A stretch of DNA of 64,000 bases. It comes from Ascochyta rabiei (lineage: Eukaryota > Ascomycota > Dothideomycetes > Pleosporales > Didymellaceae). The stretch is from contig NC_082411.1 of the NCBI RefSeq assembly GCF_004011695.2, forward strand, positions 806,001-870,000. Direction: 5' to 3'. The notes beneath the pieces are model-generated. The model had not been told where the DNA came from. It saw nothing but the letters and a program-made list of their open reading frames with translations, and did not search any database. The stretch's first letter is position 1; each line of letters opens with the position of its first letter. The position numbers and the translations under genes are program-made. Shown in pieces: positions 11,201 to 23,165 of the stretch.

Positions 11201-14200
11201 GCTAGACATCACAGGCGTTGCTATTGAGATTCTCATGCTATCTGCAGAACGAGATGAGTCAAAGAAAGCCCCTGTACGTCAAAAGCGGCTTATTCGACCG
11301 AAAATTTAACTGATATATGTAGTATCATCGCGCATTCAGCACGCTTGCGCGACTTGCCGATACCAAGAATGCGCAGCGTAGATCTTCGTCCAAAACCAAG
11401 AATTTGGACGAGTTTTGCGAGACACACATTCTCGGTATCATCGCGTACTTTTCGGACATTGTGGAGAGCCCACTCACGCAGGGTAAGACTCTGCCACATC
11501 CATTGCCTGAGCGCAAAAGATGCATAGCAGCCATCGGAGACTTCATCAGCCTTGCGCGTTACAGTGTAAATGGGGCATTGCCACAGGTGAGCTGCTTTGA
11601 AGTACTCTACGTGAGTCATTGCTAATTGGTTTAGATCCGTGCATGCTTGCAGTCTGCAATGGCAGACCCAGATCTTTGCGATGACGCCTTCCTAGTATGG
11701 TCCGCCTTCCTCAATGCCCTTGATGCAGACGATACGATGCTTGTGGTTGACCAGACTTTTGCTCTTATCTTACAGCACTGGGCAATCTTCTCAGAAGAGA
11801 CGCAACTCTTAGCAAACAAGACTGTTGTAGACCTGACGCAAGAGTACGATACGCAACTACGATCACGGATCGAGTACCTCCCGTCGCTGGCAACCATTCC
11901 TATGATGTCGAAGACTGAAGCTGAGTTGGTACGTTTCAAGTCGCACGTGGACACCGTCAGGATCTTTCAGGCCTTTGGCAACCGATGCAAAGATCAGAAC
12001 TCTGTGGTTGTACGTCAAGCCCTTCGAGAGCTTGGACCCTATCTCGACGCGAACCAAAAGCATCTGCATCAGGCGATCGTGGGTCAGAAACCACTGCCCG
12101 TACTGGCAGCGCTTACTAGATCACTTCTTGACGCCAGCGTACGATTTTCGGAAGATCATCCGGATATCACCACGTTATGCGCACAATGTCTGGGCATAAT
12201 TGGAGGTCTCGATCCGTACCGAATAGAGACAGTGCGCGAGAAGAAGCGTGTTCTAATGTTGTCAAACTTCTCACGAAGAGACGAAGACATTGACTTTGTA
12301 GCTCTTCTGTTGGAGCAAGTCCTTGTAAAGGTCTTCCTCTCCACTACCAATGCCACTTCCCAAGGGTGGATCGCCTATGTTATGCAGGAGATGCTCAAAC
12401 ATTGTGGCTTCAGCGCGCTAGCGGTAGCTAAGCCTCGCTCTTCACAGGCTGGCACGGAAGCTCAGCGATGGAACGATATCCCCGAGCCTGTGAGGAACGT
12501 CTTGACCCCCTTCCTAAACTCGAGATACTCAGTCAACCGAAATCCAGCCCTGCATTACAAGTCTCCAGCTTATCCCATCTTTAACGGCAAGATCAGTCAC
12601 GGAACGTGGCTACAGACATTCGTGTACGATCTGCTGCAGAAGGGGCAGGGCGTCAACGTCGAGATGGTCTTCCCTGTCCTGGCTAGAGTCATTAGAGGTT
12701 TCGATCTGTCAATAGCGACGTTTATTCTTCCTTTCGCCGCCCTAAACGTCATCGTTTCCGACAACGAGCCAAATATGGTAAACGTAGGGAAGGAGCTACT
12801 CACAGTGCTGCAAAACGAGATCCATACTGCGGATCAGACTGATGTTGTGCTGATCAAACAATGTAGTGAGGTAAGACCGCCAACTCCATAACTGTTGACG
12901 CGCTAATCACATCACGTAGAACGTCTTTCAAACACTGGACTATCTTTCACTATGGTTACAGGAGAAGAAGAAGTCTGTTGCCGACGCTAGGATCATGGCG
13001 GGTAAGACTGGTCGAGGCGTCTCAGAGGAAGAGGAGATGAATGCTATCAAGCAAATCAGTCGTGTAGAGGGGATTCTCCAGCTCATCCCGGCTGAGGTGA
13101 TTTCCAGACGTGCGGTCGAGTGTGGCTCCTACGCTCGCGCTCTCTTCCACTGGGAGCAGTATTACCGTCAGCAGCAGCAACTCAAGACCGTGACCAATCA
13201 GCCATTCGAGAGAGATGATCTGTTGCAACACCTGCAATCAATATACGCGCAAATAGATGAGCCAGACAGCATCGAGGGTATTACAGCTCACCTGAGAGTA
13301 CTGAATCCCGAGCAACAAATCATGGAAGATCGCAAGGCTGGTCGATGGACTGCAGCTCAAAGCTGGTATGAGATTGCATTGGCTGAGAAGCCGGATGACC
13401 TGGAAACTCAAGTCAATCTTTTGACCTGCTTGAAGGAGTCCGGTCAATATGGTAAGTTGACTTGCACCGCATCTATCCTGCCGAGACTAAGTCTTTCTAG
13501 ATGCTATCCTCAACTATGTGGACGGTTTCCATGCATCGAACTCTTTTTCAATCAGCACGCTTCCGTTTGCTGCTGAGGCAGCCTGGTCGGCTGGCAAATG
13601 GACCCAGCTCGAAAGAATTCTCGGTGCATCGGCTGACCATTTCAATGGTGCGGCAACAGATTTTAATGTCGGTGTCGGGAGAGCATTACTTGCTCTGTAT
13701 CGAAAGGACGAAGCAGAATTCAAGATCATCACTGCTGCTCTTCGTGGAAGCCTGGCCAAGGGTCTTTCTCCCTCAAACACTAACTCGCTGCAAGCATGTC
13801 ACGACACGTTGGTCAAACTGCATGCTCTGTATGAAATCGAAGCAATCAGCGGTGTTGGTACGCCTGCCACATCGGAACGCGAAATCATCCTTGAGAACCT
13901 AGATCGTCGACTGGATGTCATTGGCGCCTACACTTCAGACAAGCAGTACCTTCTTGGCATCCGTCGTGCAACCATGCTGGTTTCCAAGTAAGTAAACCGG
14001 CGATTCGATTTGTTAAACTGTGCTAAACGGGATAGAATCGATTTTAGCGATCTGGACATTGCTTCCGCCTGGCTTACGACAGGACGACTCGCTCGCAAGG
14101 GCGGGTTCATGACCACCGCGTTCAATTCGGTCCTGCACGCGGATCAGCTGGGAGACGGTGCATCCAAAATCGAATACTCGAAGCTTTTGTGGAAAGAAGG

Positions 14201-16268
14201 TCACCATCGAAAGGCCATCCAGAACCTGCGAGGCGCTATTGACAGTAACGCCTTCCAAAACAGCGACAGCCTGCCGATGAACATATCTATAACCACCGAT
14301 GGACGTGGAAGCGACCATATGAGTAAGGTGAAATGTCATGCTCAGCTACTACTCGCAAAATGGCTCGATCGTGCTGGACAAACCAAGTCTGGGTCTCTGA
14401 AAGATGCCTACGCAACGGGCGTCATGTCATATCCTAAATGGGATAAGGGCCATTATTACCTGGGACGATACTACCTCAAGCTGTTAGAATCCGAGAAAAA
14501 GCTGCCAGTCACGAAGCAGAGCCAAGAGTACCTGGCTGGAAGTCTGATCAAGCTCGTCATTGAAAATTTTGTACGCTCGACAGTCTACGGCACAAAGTAC
14601 TATTACCAGACGCTGCCGAAGATCCTCACGCTTTGGCTGGACCTGGGGACGGAGGTGATGAACGTGACGCCACGGTCAGCACGAGACAAGGAGTTTCATG
14701 ATCACCGACTCACGTACTTGGATCACATCAACAAATACCTCAAGCGGTATGCCGGCGAACGAATGCCAGCTTACACATGGTACACTGCATTCCCGCAGAT
14801 CATCACGCGCATCAGTCATCCAAACAAGAACGTGTGGGATGCGCTGCAGTCCATCATCATTCGAGTCGCAGCGGCGTACCCGCAGCAAACGCTGTGGAGT
14901 CTACTTGCGGTACTCCACTCGACTCAAGATGACCGTCGAGCTCGCGGCACCGCTGTGCTGCAAAAATTGCGTGATACATCGAAGCGCAAGAACGGCTCTC
15001 TAGACCTCAAGAACGTCATCGTGCAGGGGCAACGCTTGACTGATGCTTTACTGGTAGCCTGCGATGCTCCAGTGGAGCAACGAGCCACTCATGTCAGTCT
15101 TTCAAAAGATCTAGCATTCAGCCACAAGCTTGCACCCAGCCAGTTGGTCGTGCCCATCGAAGCCAACATGCTGCCCAATCTGCCGTCTGGAAACGACAGC
15201 AAGACGATACGCCTCCACAACCCGTTCCCGCAGGACGCTGTTACCATCAACGCGTTTATGGACGATGTCTTGGTGCTGTCTTCGCTTCAGCGGCCTCGGA
15301 AGATCAACGTGCGAGGCTCAGATGGACGGTCCTACGGCCTTCTCTGCAAACCCAAGGATGATCTGCGGAAAGACCAGCGTCTCATGGAATTCAACGCTAT
15401 GATCAATCGCGCCCTTCAGAAGGACATTGAATCTAGCAAGCGCCGGCTATACATCAAGACGTATGCAGTGACGCCGCTCAATGAAGAGTGCGGAGCCATT
15501 GAATGGGTCGAGGGTCTCAAGCCGATGCGCGACATCATCATCAGGTTCTACCGTCAGCATAACGTGCACATTGACTACTCAGAAATACGCACGCTGCTAA
15601 ACGAGGCATCGTCGTCGCCGTCCAAGGTGCCTATCTTCACCAAAAAGATTTTGGGCAAGTTTCAGCCAGTGCTCCACGAGTGGTTTGTCGAGACATTTCC
15701 AGAACCGGAAGCTTGGTTATCTGCACGACTGCGGTACACACGATCTTGCGCGGTGATGAGCATCGTTGGCCACGTGCTCGGGCTGGGGGACCGACACGGG
15801 GAGAACGTTTTGTTGGAGCAAGGAGACGGCGGAACGTTTCACGTCGACTTCAACTGTCTATTCGACAAGGGACTCACTTTCGAAAAGCCGGAGCTCGTAC
15901 CCTTCCGGCTTACTCACAACATGGTGGACGCAATGGGACCACAGGGTGTCGAAGGGCCCTTCCGCAAAGCAGCCGAGCTTGTCTACAGTCTACTGCGGCA
16001 GCATGAGGATACGCTCATCACGATCCTGGAAACGTTTGTGCACGATCCTACGGCCGACTTTCTGGGTGGGAAGCGGAGGAAGAAGATTGCCGGTGTGCCG
16101 GACACGCCACAGGAAGTGCTGGACAGCGTGCGAACAAAGGTCAATGGGTACCTCAAGGGCGAGTCGGTGCCGCTGAGCGTGGAGGGGTACGTGGATGCAC
16201 TGATTGCCATGGCCAAGGATCCTGTCAACCTGGCGGCCATGTATATTGGATGGTGTGCCTTTTTCTAG
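8213..16268 (+). CDS. uvsB: ATR/Mec1-family PI3K-like checkpoint kinase (UvsB)
   Basis: Serine/threonine kinase that signals DNA damage and stalled replication forks in the nucleus. Twelve exons: 8213-8810, 8860-9557, 9606-9913, 9960-10400, 10450-10602, 10649-10745, 10794-11273, 11323-11586, 11635-12870, 12920-13451, 13501-13987, 14036-16268; 7527 nt, 2508 aa, normal for fungal ATR. All 11 introns are 46-49 bp and every join keeps frame. The N-terminal two thirds are alpha-helical (HEAT-like) sequence. The FAT region falls in exons 10-12. The kinase domain spans about 2170-2450, with the catalytic loop GLGDRHGENVL near 2347-2357 and metal-binding HVDFN near 2367. The FATC tail ends in AAMYIGWCAFF. 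MARKG at 8213 is the first in-frame ATG. It is head to head with COX16. Confidence 0.96.
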
Positions 16269-16667
16269 CGTGTATAGCTGAAAGTGTGTGTGTGGGGCTG
16301 TAGTCCGTTCTTCAGCTTGAAGTCATGTTTGATGAGGTGTGATGTGGAGAAGGAGGTCCGGCCGCGTGAACCAGGGCAAGGCAAGGCAAGGCTGGCTGGC
16401 TGGCGGCGGGTGGAACCGAAGATCAGGAACCAATGGCGCGCGCAACACGTTCAGCAGAAGCATGTCGCGGCTGCTCGTCTAGCAACAAGCTCCGTCTACC
16501 ACACGCCATCCTGTGCGGCTCGATCGTCCCACTCGACCTCGTCCATTCGCCAGGCCACGCTCGACACCAGCAAGCGCCAACACCAGACAAGTGAGGCTCC
16601 ATCTGCGACGGCAAGGCGCGCCCTCGACAGCTGGATTGCATTGAAACCACGTACGGCTCGGCGCAGA

Positions 16668-16705
<38 letters not shown>

Positions 16706-16800
16706 ACGACACAGACGACACAGACGACACAGACGACACAATCGACACAATCGACACAATCGACACAATCGACACAGACGGCACAGACTGCACAGACAAG
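16269..16800. other. ARP8 upstream region with microsatellite
   Basis: 532 bp between the kinase stop and the ARP8 ATG. Its last 130 bases are tandem repeats that end 2 bp before the ATG. Confidence 0.7.
16669..16798 (+). repeat. Compound microsatellite abutting the ARP8 start codon
   Basis: (GGCACA)n at about 16669-16705 passes into 9-bp units ACGACACAG to about 16740, then ATCGACACA to about 16775, then degenerate copies. It contains no ATG. It probably forms much of the ARP8 5' UTR (inference). Confidence 0.85.
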
Positions 16801-19113
16801 ATGGTGGGCAAGAAGTCGGGCAGAGCGCAGCTGAGGCAGGAAGGTAGGACCGCGTTACGCCGTGCTGCCGTGGAGGTGCTAGCCATTAGCCATGGAGGTG
16901 CTGACAGCATGGCGCAGGCCTCGAGCGGACCGACAACAACATGGACCTCTCGTCGTGGCCCCAGGTGGGCATGATCAACCAGAAGAACTACTACACCGAG
17001 TTCCTCAAGCGCGACGAGCAGTTCCTTGCCGTGCGCTACCCCAAGGACGAAGAGCGCGCCCGCCTCGTCCAAGAAGCCCGCGACAAGGACCGCGCCCGCG
17101 CCCTGGGCGTGCCCCAAGCTGCAGAGGGCGCCACTCCGCTCGCCGACGACGCCGCCGATGAGGTCGACGCCTCGCTGGACGCTGCCAGGACCGACATCTC
17201 CAAGCTCATCGTCATCCATCCCGGCAGCCAGAACCTCCGCATAGGCCTCGGCTCCGATGCCCTCCCCAAGACGATACCCATGGTCATTGCCCGCAGGTGG
17301 CACGAGTGCGAGTGCGAGGAGGACGGCGGCGAACCCAGCCCCAAGCGCATCAAGGTCGAGGGCGCCGTGCCCGCCGACGCCCTCCCTGAGAAGTGGTTCG
17401 GCGAAGACTTTGCCGACCAGTACATGGCCATGTCGTCAGAGCTGCGCACCAGAATGCGCTCCAACAAGCGCAGAGTGCTGCCCAACTCAAAGGATCTCGT
17501 CACCAACTACAACCGCCGCACGCCTCCAGACGTCATCTCCGAGCACAACGACATCAACCGCATCGACTTCACCGAGATCCCACAAAACCCCGGCAAGGCA
17601 CCGCACTTCTACACGGGCAACGAAGCCCTACGCATACCCGAGCGTTCGAACCCACGCTACAAGCTGTTCTGGCCGCTGCGGCAGGGCACCTTCAACGAAA
17701 GAGAGTATGTCGACCGCAACCAGATCTACCACGACATCTCCAAGATCTACGAAGAGGCCTTCAGGAAACAGCTGGGCATCACCAGGATGAAGGACCTGGT
17801 CAACTACAAGTGCGTACTCATCATACCGGATCTGTATGAGCGCACCTACGTGACCATGATGCTCGACATTCTGATACGGGACCTCGGCATTGGCAAAGTC
17901 TGTCTGCAACAGGAGAGCTTGTCCAACTCGTTTGGAGCCGGATCTGGCACAATGTGTGTAGTCGACATTGGCGCGCAGAAGACGTCCATCTGCTGCGTCG
18001 ACGAGGGTCTCTGTGTCGAGGAGTCTCGCGTCAACCTGAAGATTGGTGGGGCGGATATCACAGAAACCTTCATCAAGATGATGCTGTACGGCCACTTCCC
18101 ATACTCCGACATCAACTTGAAGAGACGCTACGACTTCCTACTTGCCGAAGAGCTGAAGCAGAAGTTTTGTTCCATGGACGAGGGCTCGGTCACAGTGCAG
18201 ACATGGGACTTCCACCTACGAGCTTCGGGCCAGGACACACGAAAGTACATGTTCAAGACATATGACGAGACTATGCTCTCCGTTATGGTGAGAAACATAA
18301 GCCAATACTACCGTGATAGCGTGCTAACCTGATCAGGGCCTCTTGAAGCCTTCTATATTCGACAACTCGCGGAAGCTAGAGGGCCGCAGGACAGTCGTTC
18401 CTCGCTCCGTCGATCTCTACGACAGTTCTCCCAATGACCCCATCTCAGCAGCTCAACTTGTCGTCCTCGAGCTTGCAGCTGGTAGATCAGCCTCAGCAGC
18501 CATCAATGGCACTCAAGAACCCACCATTGCTGCAACCCCCCAAAAACTTCCGCCCTTTAGCCTCCTCGGCTGCCTCAACGACAACGAAGGCACTCCTCGC
18601 TCCTCTGTCGCAGGCTCCCCCGGCCCGGAGGGGACAGGCACACCCAACCCAGACCGCGACACACCCATGGGTGACACAGATGCGCCCGCAGCCGGCCTCA
18701 TCTTCCGCGACCCCGTCCTAGAGAAAGTGAAGATCGCCGAAGAGCGCGACAAGATCGTACCCATCATCCCGCTGGACCACGCGATCCTCGAGTCTCTCGC
18801 ACAAGGCGCACGCGGCGACGACCGCAAACTGCGCGACTTCTTCGGCGGCATCGTGCTCGTGGGCGGCGCATCCAAGACGCCCGGCCTGCGCGAGTTTGTC
18901 GAGCAGCGCCTCCGCGAACTGCGTCCGGGCTACAACAAGGAAATCCTCCTCGCGCCCCCGCCCCGCGATCTCGACCCCCAGGTCATTGCCTGGAAGGGCG
19001 GTAGCGTGTTTGGACGGCTGTCTAGCCATGGCAATGATAGCTGGATCAGCAAGTACGAGTACGACATCCTGGGCAGCAGGCTGTTGAATAACAAGTGCAT
19101 GTTTGCTTGGTAG
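16801..19113 (+). CDS. ARP8: Actin-related protein 8 (INO80 complex subunit)
   Basis: Nuclear actin-related protein that helps the INO80 remodeller bind nucleosomes and extranucleosomal DNA. Exons 16801-16843, 16918-18287 and 18337-19113 (introns 74 and 49 bp) give 729 aa. An actin fold interrupted by insertions is visible: DISKLIVIHPGSQNLRIG near the start, then YKCVLIIPDLYERTYV, CVVDIGAQKTSICCVDEG and IGGADITETFIK. The C-terminal core has GGIVLVGGASKTPGLREF and WKGGSVFGRL before an actin-like end. A Ser/Pro/Thr-rich insertion lies at roughly 500-580. The first exon encodes only MVGKKSGRAQLRQE plus one base. The alternative ATG at 16941 would drop the conserved-looking basic start. Confidence 0.95.
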
Positions 19114-19248
19114 CCTGCGCTTTTTTTTTTCTTCTCCAACCCAACCCAACCGTGGTACACTGCTACTGGGGTAGTCTTTGAGCTATAGGAAAGGAGATAG
19201 CCGTCGTTTCAATGTCGTCATGAATACGAACTCTATCCGCCTTTTCTC

Positions 19249-19275
19249 TTTTTTTTTGGGGGGGGGGGGGGGGGG
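19249..19275 (+). repeat. T9-G18 homopolymer run
   Basis: Nine T (19249-19257) followed directly by 18 G (19258-19275). The true length is uncertain because homopolymers are error-prone in sequencing and assembly. Confidence 0.85.
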
Positions 19276-19344
19276 AATCGTGGGACTTTGTCCTGCTGTC
19301 TTTGGTCTGGCGTTTCTGTTGTGCACGGTTTGCAGTTTGCAGGT

Positions 19345-19393
19345 ACTCGATACTCGATACTCGATATGTAATACTCGATACTTGATACTCGAT
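19345..19393 (+). repeat. ACTCGAT 7-bp repeat array
   Basis: Three exact ACTCGAT units, a diverged unit (ATGTAAT), then ACTCGAT, ACTTGAT, ACTCGAT. Confidence 0.85.
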
Positions 19394-19700
19394 GTTTGAC
19401 TGACAGGTAGACCCCCACTCTAGGCGAAGCAAAGCGCAATGAAACGAAACTTGCCGTCGTCTTCCGGATCCGATGACACATATGCGTGTATGTATGGATG
19501 TATGGATGACTCAGAGACTTACTTGCATGCACTTGCACACGTCTTACTTTCTTTGACATGCTTTCTTTGTCTCTTTATCCGTGTCCGGTTGGCCATCCGC
19601 GTATCCGAGTGTGTAGGTTTGCAGATTGAACGGAGAATGGTGGAGTTAGATGGGGCGTGCGAGTCTGAAGATGCGTAGAACGTGTCCTTTGATAACACCC

Positions 19701-20201
19701 TCAGGCTTTCAACCCAATCTCGCCCGCAACCCTATCGCAGAACTCGGCCATATCCACATCCTTGACGCTCAGCCCCTCGGGCCGGTGCGTCGTCCACTCC
19801 ACCGTGACGCGATTGTACAGATTCGACCACTCCGGGTGGTGCCGCTGGACCTTGCATTCCTGTGCCACGGCGTCCATGAACTGCCACGCGAGATCGAAGG
19901 TCTTGAACTGGAAGTCTCGTCGCAGACCTTTGCGCGAGGGCGTCAGCTCCCAGGTGGGGATTAGCTTGGAGGCACGGGCGGGCAGGTCTGCGGGCTGGTT
20001 TGCGGAGAAGTAGATTGTGCTGGGGGCTGCTGGGGGTTGTGCAGAAGTGCTGTCAGCCATGGCTAGAGCGCGGGAGGTCGAAATGGACCGTAAAGGCCCG
20101 GTCGATGATCCAAGACTGTACCAGCCTGGAGTCAGCCTGCACTGGATTGGAGCAGCCCAGCAGATAGCTGGGGTCAGCTGCGGCTTGTAGGATCTGATCA
20201 T
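19701..20201 (-). CDS. Pterin-4a-carbinolamine dehydratase (PCD/DCoH family)
   Basis: Dehydrates 4a-hydroxytetrahydropterins and so recycles pterin cofactor. Single exon, 166 aa from the first ATG at 20201. The family core is at the C-terminus: FQFKTFDLAWQFMDAVA, then the catalytic HHPEWSNLYNRVTVEWTTH (His-His-Pro) and DVDMAEFCDRVAGEIG. The domain alone would be complete from an internal ATG at 20060 (119 aa, the usual family size). The extra 47 residues are rich in Arg/Ser/Thr/Pro with almost no acidic residues and end RSISTSRALA, resembling a mitochondrial presequence, so two products are possible. No partner aromatic hydroxylase is in this window. The family call is firm; the start is less certain. 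Confidence 0.9.
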   Translation of the reverse strand: MIRSYKPQLTPAICWAAPIQCRLTPGWYSLGSSTGPLRSISTSRALAMADSTSAQPPAAPSTIYFSANQPADLPARASKLIPTWELTPSRKGLRRDFQFKTFDLAWQFMDAVAQECKVQRHHPEWSNLYNRVTVEWTTHRPEGLSVKDVDMAEFCDRVAGEIGLKA

Positions 20202-21392
20202 GTTAGACAACGATGGGTATGACTAAGCAATGGTGGTGTGCTTTTAGTGAAGTCTTACGGCAGTGCTTTGACAAGGCGGCTAGGGGTCGTCTTCATTGCA
20301 AGGCGGCCACTGCTTAATAGGACAGATTTCGAGCAGCCCCAGTGTAGTCAGAGTAACCTGATCACTGTCGCGAATTGTTTTTGCACGTGTGTCTTCAATG
20401 AATTGAATGTGTGTTGTGTTCAAGAATCAAGATGCATCTCCGGTGGCTGGTGGTGGAGCGAAGACGGTCCAAGCGGCCGATCAGCATGGGCCACTTTGGT
20501 TGGCTCATACAACACCATGCATCGGTCTGATTACTGGAGTCTCCGCAGCCCGCAAATGAGCTCTCAGAGTCAATGTGTGAGAGCGAGAATGCATGTGTAA
20601 CCAGGTATTGCGAAAGATGCGAGATTGCATACGAGACGTGCGAGCATTTCAGCAGTCCTTACAACAGCGATGGAAAACCGTGAGATGTGTGCACTTGCAC
20701 AACCGTAAGCTAGACAGTCGTGAGCTCTGCAACAAGGAGCATTAGCCGGCATCTTCGGAACAGGGCTGGTGTATCTCGTAATAAAGAGAGCATTGGTAAG
20801 CCTAGCAGGCGAATAACCGAACGGCGTCCCGGGTGTCGATGTGACTTGCCCAAGTCAGCAGGTGCGCAGCGACGATTGCATGAGCATCAGACAGTAGCGG
20901 CGTTGCATCAGCATCGCAGAGGGTTGCGCCGTTCAATCAGTGCTCGCGTGGTGGTGACTTGTTTCCCGAGGCCGAGTCAAAGAGTGGAGTGGCTGCCGGT
21001 ACCTATAAGATAACGCCTGCCCCCATGACTAAACCTTCAGTCAGCACCCATCTTCAGTCAGCACCTCCACCACAGGTAAGCAGCCCGCACCCGTCCACCG
21101 AGCCTCGCAATGCGCGCAACACCAGCAATGCTGTCGCACGCTTCGACGCACTGTGCTCGGCACGCAAAGCTGCCATGCTGATCATGAATCGCGCGCAGAG
21201 CAGTCGCGACGTCGTTTTGCGCATTCGCAACTTCCAGCAACCGCGCCGCACGTCACAGTAAACGCGCTGCATAGCAACACCCATCCTCAACGCCAGCTCG
21301 TACCGGGCCGCGCCGAGGACAGCTACAGCTCCGCTGCCTTAACCAGCGCCACTGCATCCATCAGCAACTTGTTACCTCCCAAAGTGAATTGA
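20202..21392. other. Divergent intergenic region
   Basis: 1.2 kb between the pterin dehydratase (-) and the bZIP gene (+). It has several short open frames (for example 20959-21261 plus) but none with recognisable protein character. Part probably is bZIP 5' UTR and promoter. Confidence 0.6.
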
Positions 21393-22359
21393 ATGAGCCG
21401 AACTATATACCCCTCGGTCCGCAGCGATACTGGCTACACCATGCAGCAACCAACCGCTCAGGACCATGGCAAGCCGACCATCGAGATGAGTTAGTGCTCA
21501 TGCTTACTTCTTCCTGTCGACTACTAACGCGTATTGCAACGAAGGCTTAAGAGAACATCTCCTTGCTGCCGGTGCTGGACAGCCCAGTGCGCCTGCGCCT
21601 ATCCAGCAACAGCAACAACAACAACAACAACAACAACAACCTCACGCTGGCGGGCCTCAGCAGCACATCGACCCTGCCATTGCCGGCTCGCAGCATTACA
21701 TGAGCCAAGCCGACCCTAGCGACGACGGCGAAGGGCGCAAGGGCCGGAGAGAGCTGTCGACTAGCAAGCGCGCTGCCCAGAATCGAGCTGCCCAAGTATG
21801 TCTGCCGCCGTTCCCTCGCTGACCCTGCTGACCCTGCCAGCGCGCCTTCCGTCAGCGTAAAGAAGAGTACATCAAGCAGCTCAAAGACCAAGTCAAAGAG
21901 TTCGAGCAGCTGTGTGAGCTGTACAAAAACCTGCAGACGGAGAACTACCAGCTGCGAGACTACATCATCAACCTCCAGTCGCGCCTGCTCGAGACCCAAG
22001 GCGAAGTGCCACCTGCGCCGGCGGGCGTCGACCTATCCAACCGACCGCACAGCGAGATACCCAGTCTGAACCCGAACATCCAACAGCATCAGCATCAACA
22101 GCAGCCTGAGCAGCAGCAAGTACAACAGCAGAGCCCAGGTTCTAGCAACAACGGTGGACTGTCAGAGCGACAGATTGGTGAACTGCAGATGGCTGCCCAA
22201 GCTGCTGCTGCTGCTCAGAACGGAACCAACGCCGGCAAGCATTCGGGCCAGTTTGACGCAAACGAGTACTCTTTAGAGAAGCGTCAGAAGACCGAGGATG
22301 CATCACAAGGTCAGCAGCCTGAGCAGTCACCCCACTACCCCGACCCAAATGCTTATTGA
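21393..22359 (+). CDS. kapC: bZIP transcription factor, KapC/AP-1-like
   Basis: Three exons, 21393-21489, 21545-21795 and 21841-22359 (introns 55 and 45 bp), give 288 aa. A CAG/CAA-coded polyglutamine run lies near residues 53-63. The basic region begins RRELSTSKRAAQNRAAQ and continues RAFRQRKEEYIKQLK. Intron 2 falls inside it, after Gln116, a position often interrupted in fungal bZIP genes. A leucine-zipper heptad region and ENYQLRDYIINLQSRLLETQGE follow. The C-terminal third is Gln/Ala/Ser-rich. The RELSTSKRAAQNRAAQ and NYxLRxYIINLQSRLL segments match Aspergillus KapC, a putative AP-1-like factor; its targets are poorly known. An alternative ATG at residue 17 exists. Confidence 0.88.
21604..21640 (+). 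repeat. CAG/CAA repeat coding polyglutamine
   Basis: In-frame CAA/CAG trinucleotides in exon 2 of the bZIP gene encode about 11 Gln in a row. Confidence 0.9.
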
Positions 22360-23165
22360 AGGGCAGACGAGGAGTAACCTACTGACCGCCCGCTTGCTTG
22401 CTTGCTTGCTTGCCTTGCCTTGCCTTGTGATAGGCGCAGACCATGACGCGTTTGTTAGCGAGCTGTAGCAGTCGCGCAGGTCGGCAGAATTATCTATATA
22501 CCCGGGCGTTGTTTGCTTCTTACCCAGACCCTCGATGTCGACTCTCAAGGGTCTGTTGTCCTTTTCCTTCGTCATGTCATGCTCAAGGCTCGTCCATGGC
22601 TCGAGCCTGGGACTGTCTAGCTGGCGTTCCTGGAGTTGACGTGTCTGTTATATACGTATCGAGTCATGGTGGCATGTCATAATCGATTTGCCATGCTGTA
22701 ACGAAGGTCCCTCTTACGAGGGTCCCAAATTTTAATTCACGAACTTCTCAATCGCTGCCATCTCCATGCATGCTGAGGTTGCCATGTTGTGTATCCGTTG
22801 GAGTCTGCACGGCAGTCTTTTAATCGTAGAGGAGGAGAAAGTGTTGTGATTGAAAGTAAGGAAAAGTCTACAAATGGACGAGTAGAGACTTGAAATGAAT
22901 ATAGAAATACACCGAGGCCAGGTGAAAAAAAAACAAAAAACCTGAAGACAAAACACAGTCAAGATACAAAAGCCAATGTACATGCAAATCATACAGGGCC
23001 CCATCGAAACGCCGCGCAATGCCTTCCTTGTGTACACGCCATCATCATGTCCTGATCACATCGTCTATCTCTTCTTCTTCTTCTTCTTCTTCTTCTTCTT
23101 CTTCTTCTTCTTCTTCTCCTTCTCTCCCGTACGGTTCTTTTTGTACACGGACGGTCTTGGAGAAG
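22360..23165. other. Convergent intergenic region
   Basis: 3' flanks of the bZIP gene (+) and heme lyase (-). It holds GCTT/CCTTG repeats near 22390-22430 and a long CTT microsatellite at 23070-23117. No gene. Confidence 0.7.
23070..23117 (+). repeat. (CTT)16 microsatellite
   Basis: Sixteen CTT units just downstream of the heme lyase stop codon, on the opposite strand to that gene. Confidence 0.9.

Larger units (their letters stand above)
19114..19700. other. Convergent intergenic region with low-complexity runs
   Basis: 3' flanks of ARP8 (+) and the pterin dehydratase (-). It holds a T9-G18 homopolymer run and ACTCGAT 7-mer repeats. No gene. Confidence 0.7.

Noticed and set aside
16479..17303. 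274-residue antisense frame over ARP8 and its microsatellite
   Set aside because: Contains Val-Ser-Ile and Val-Pro repeats produced by the microsatellite; no family resemblance.
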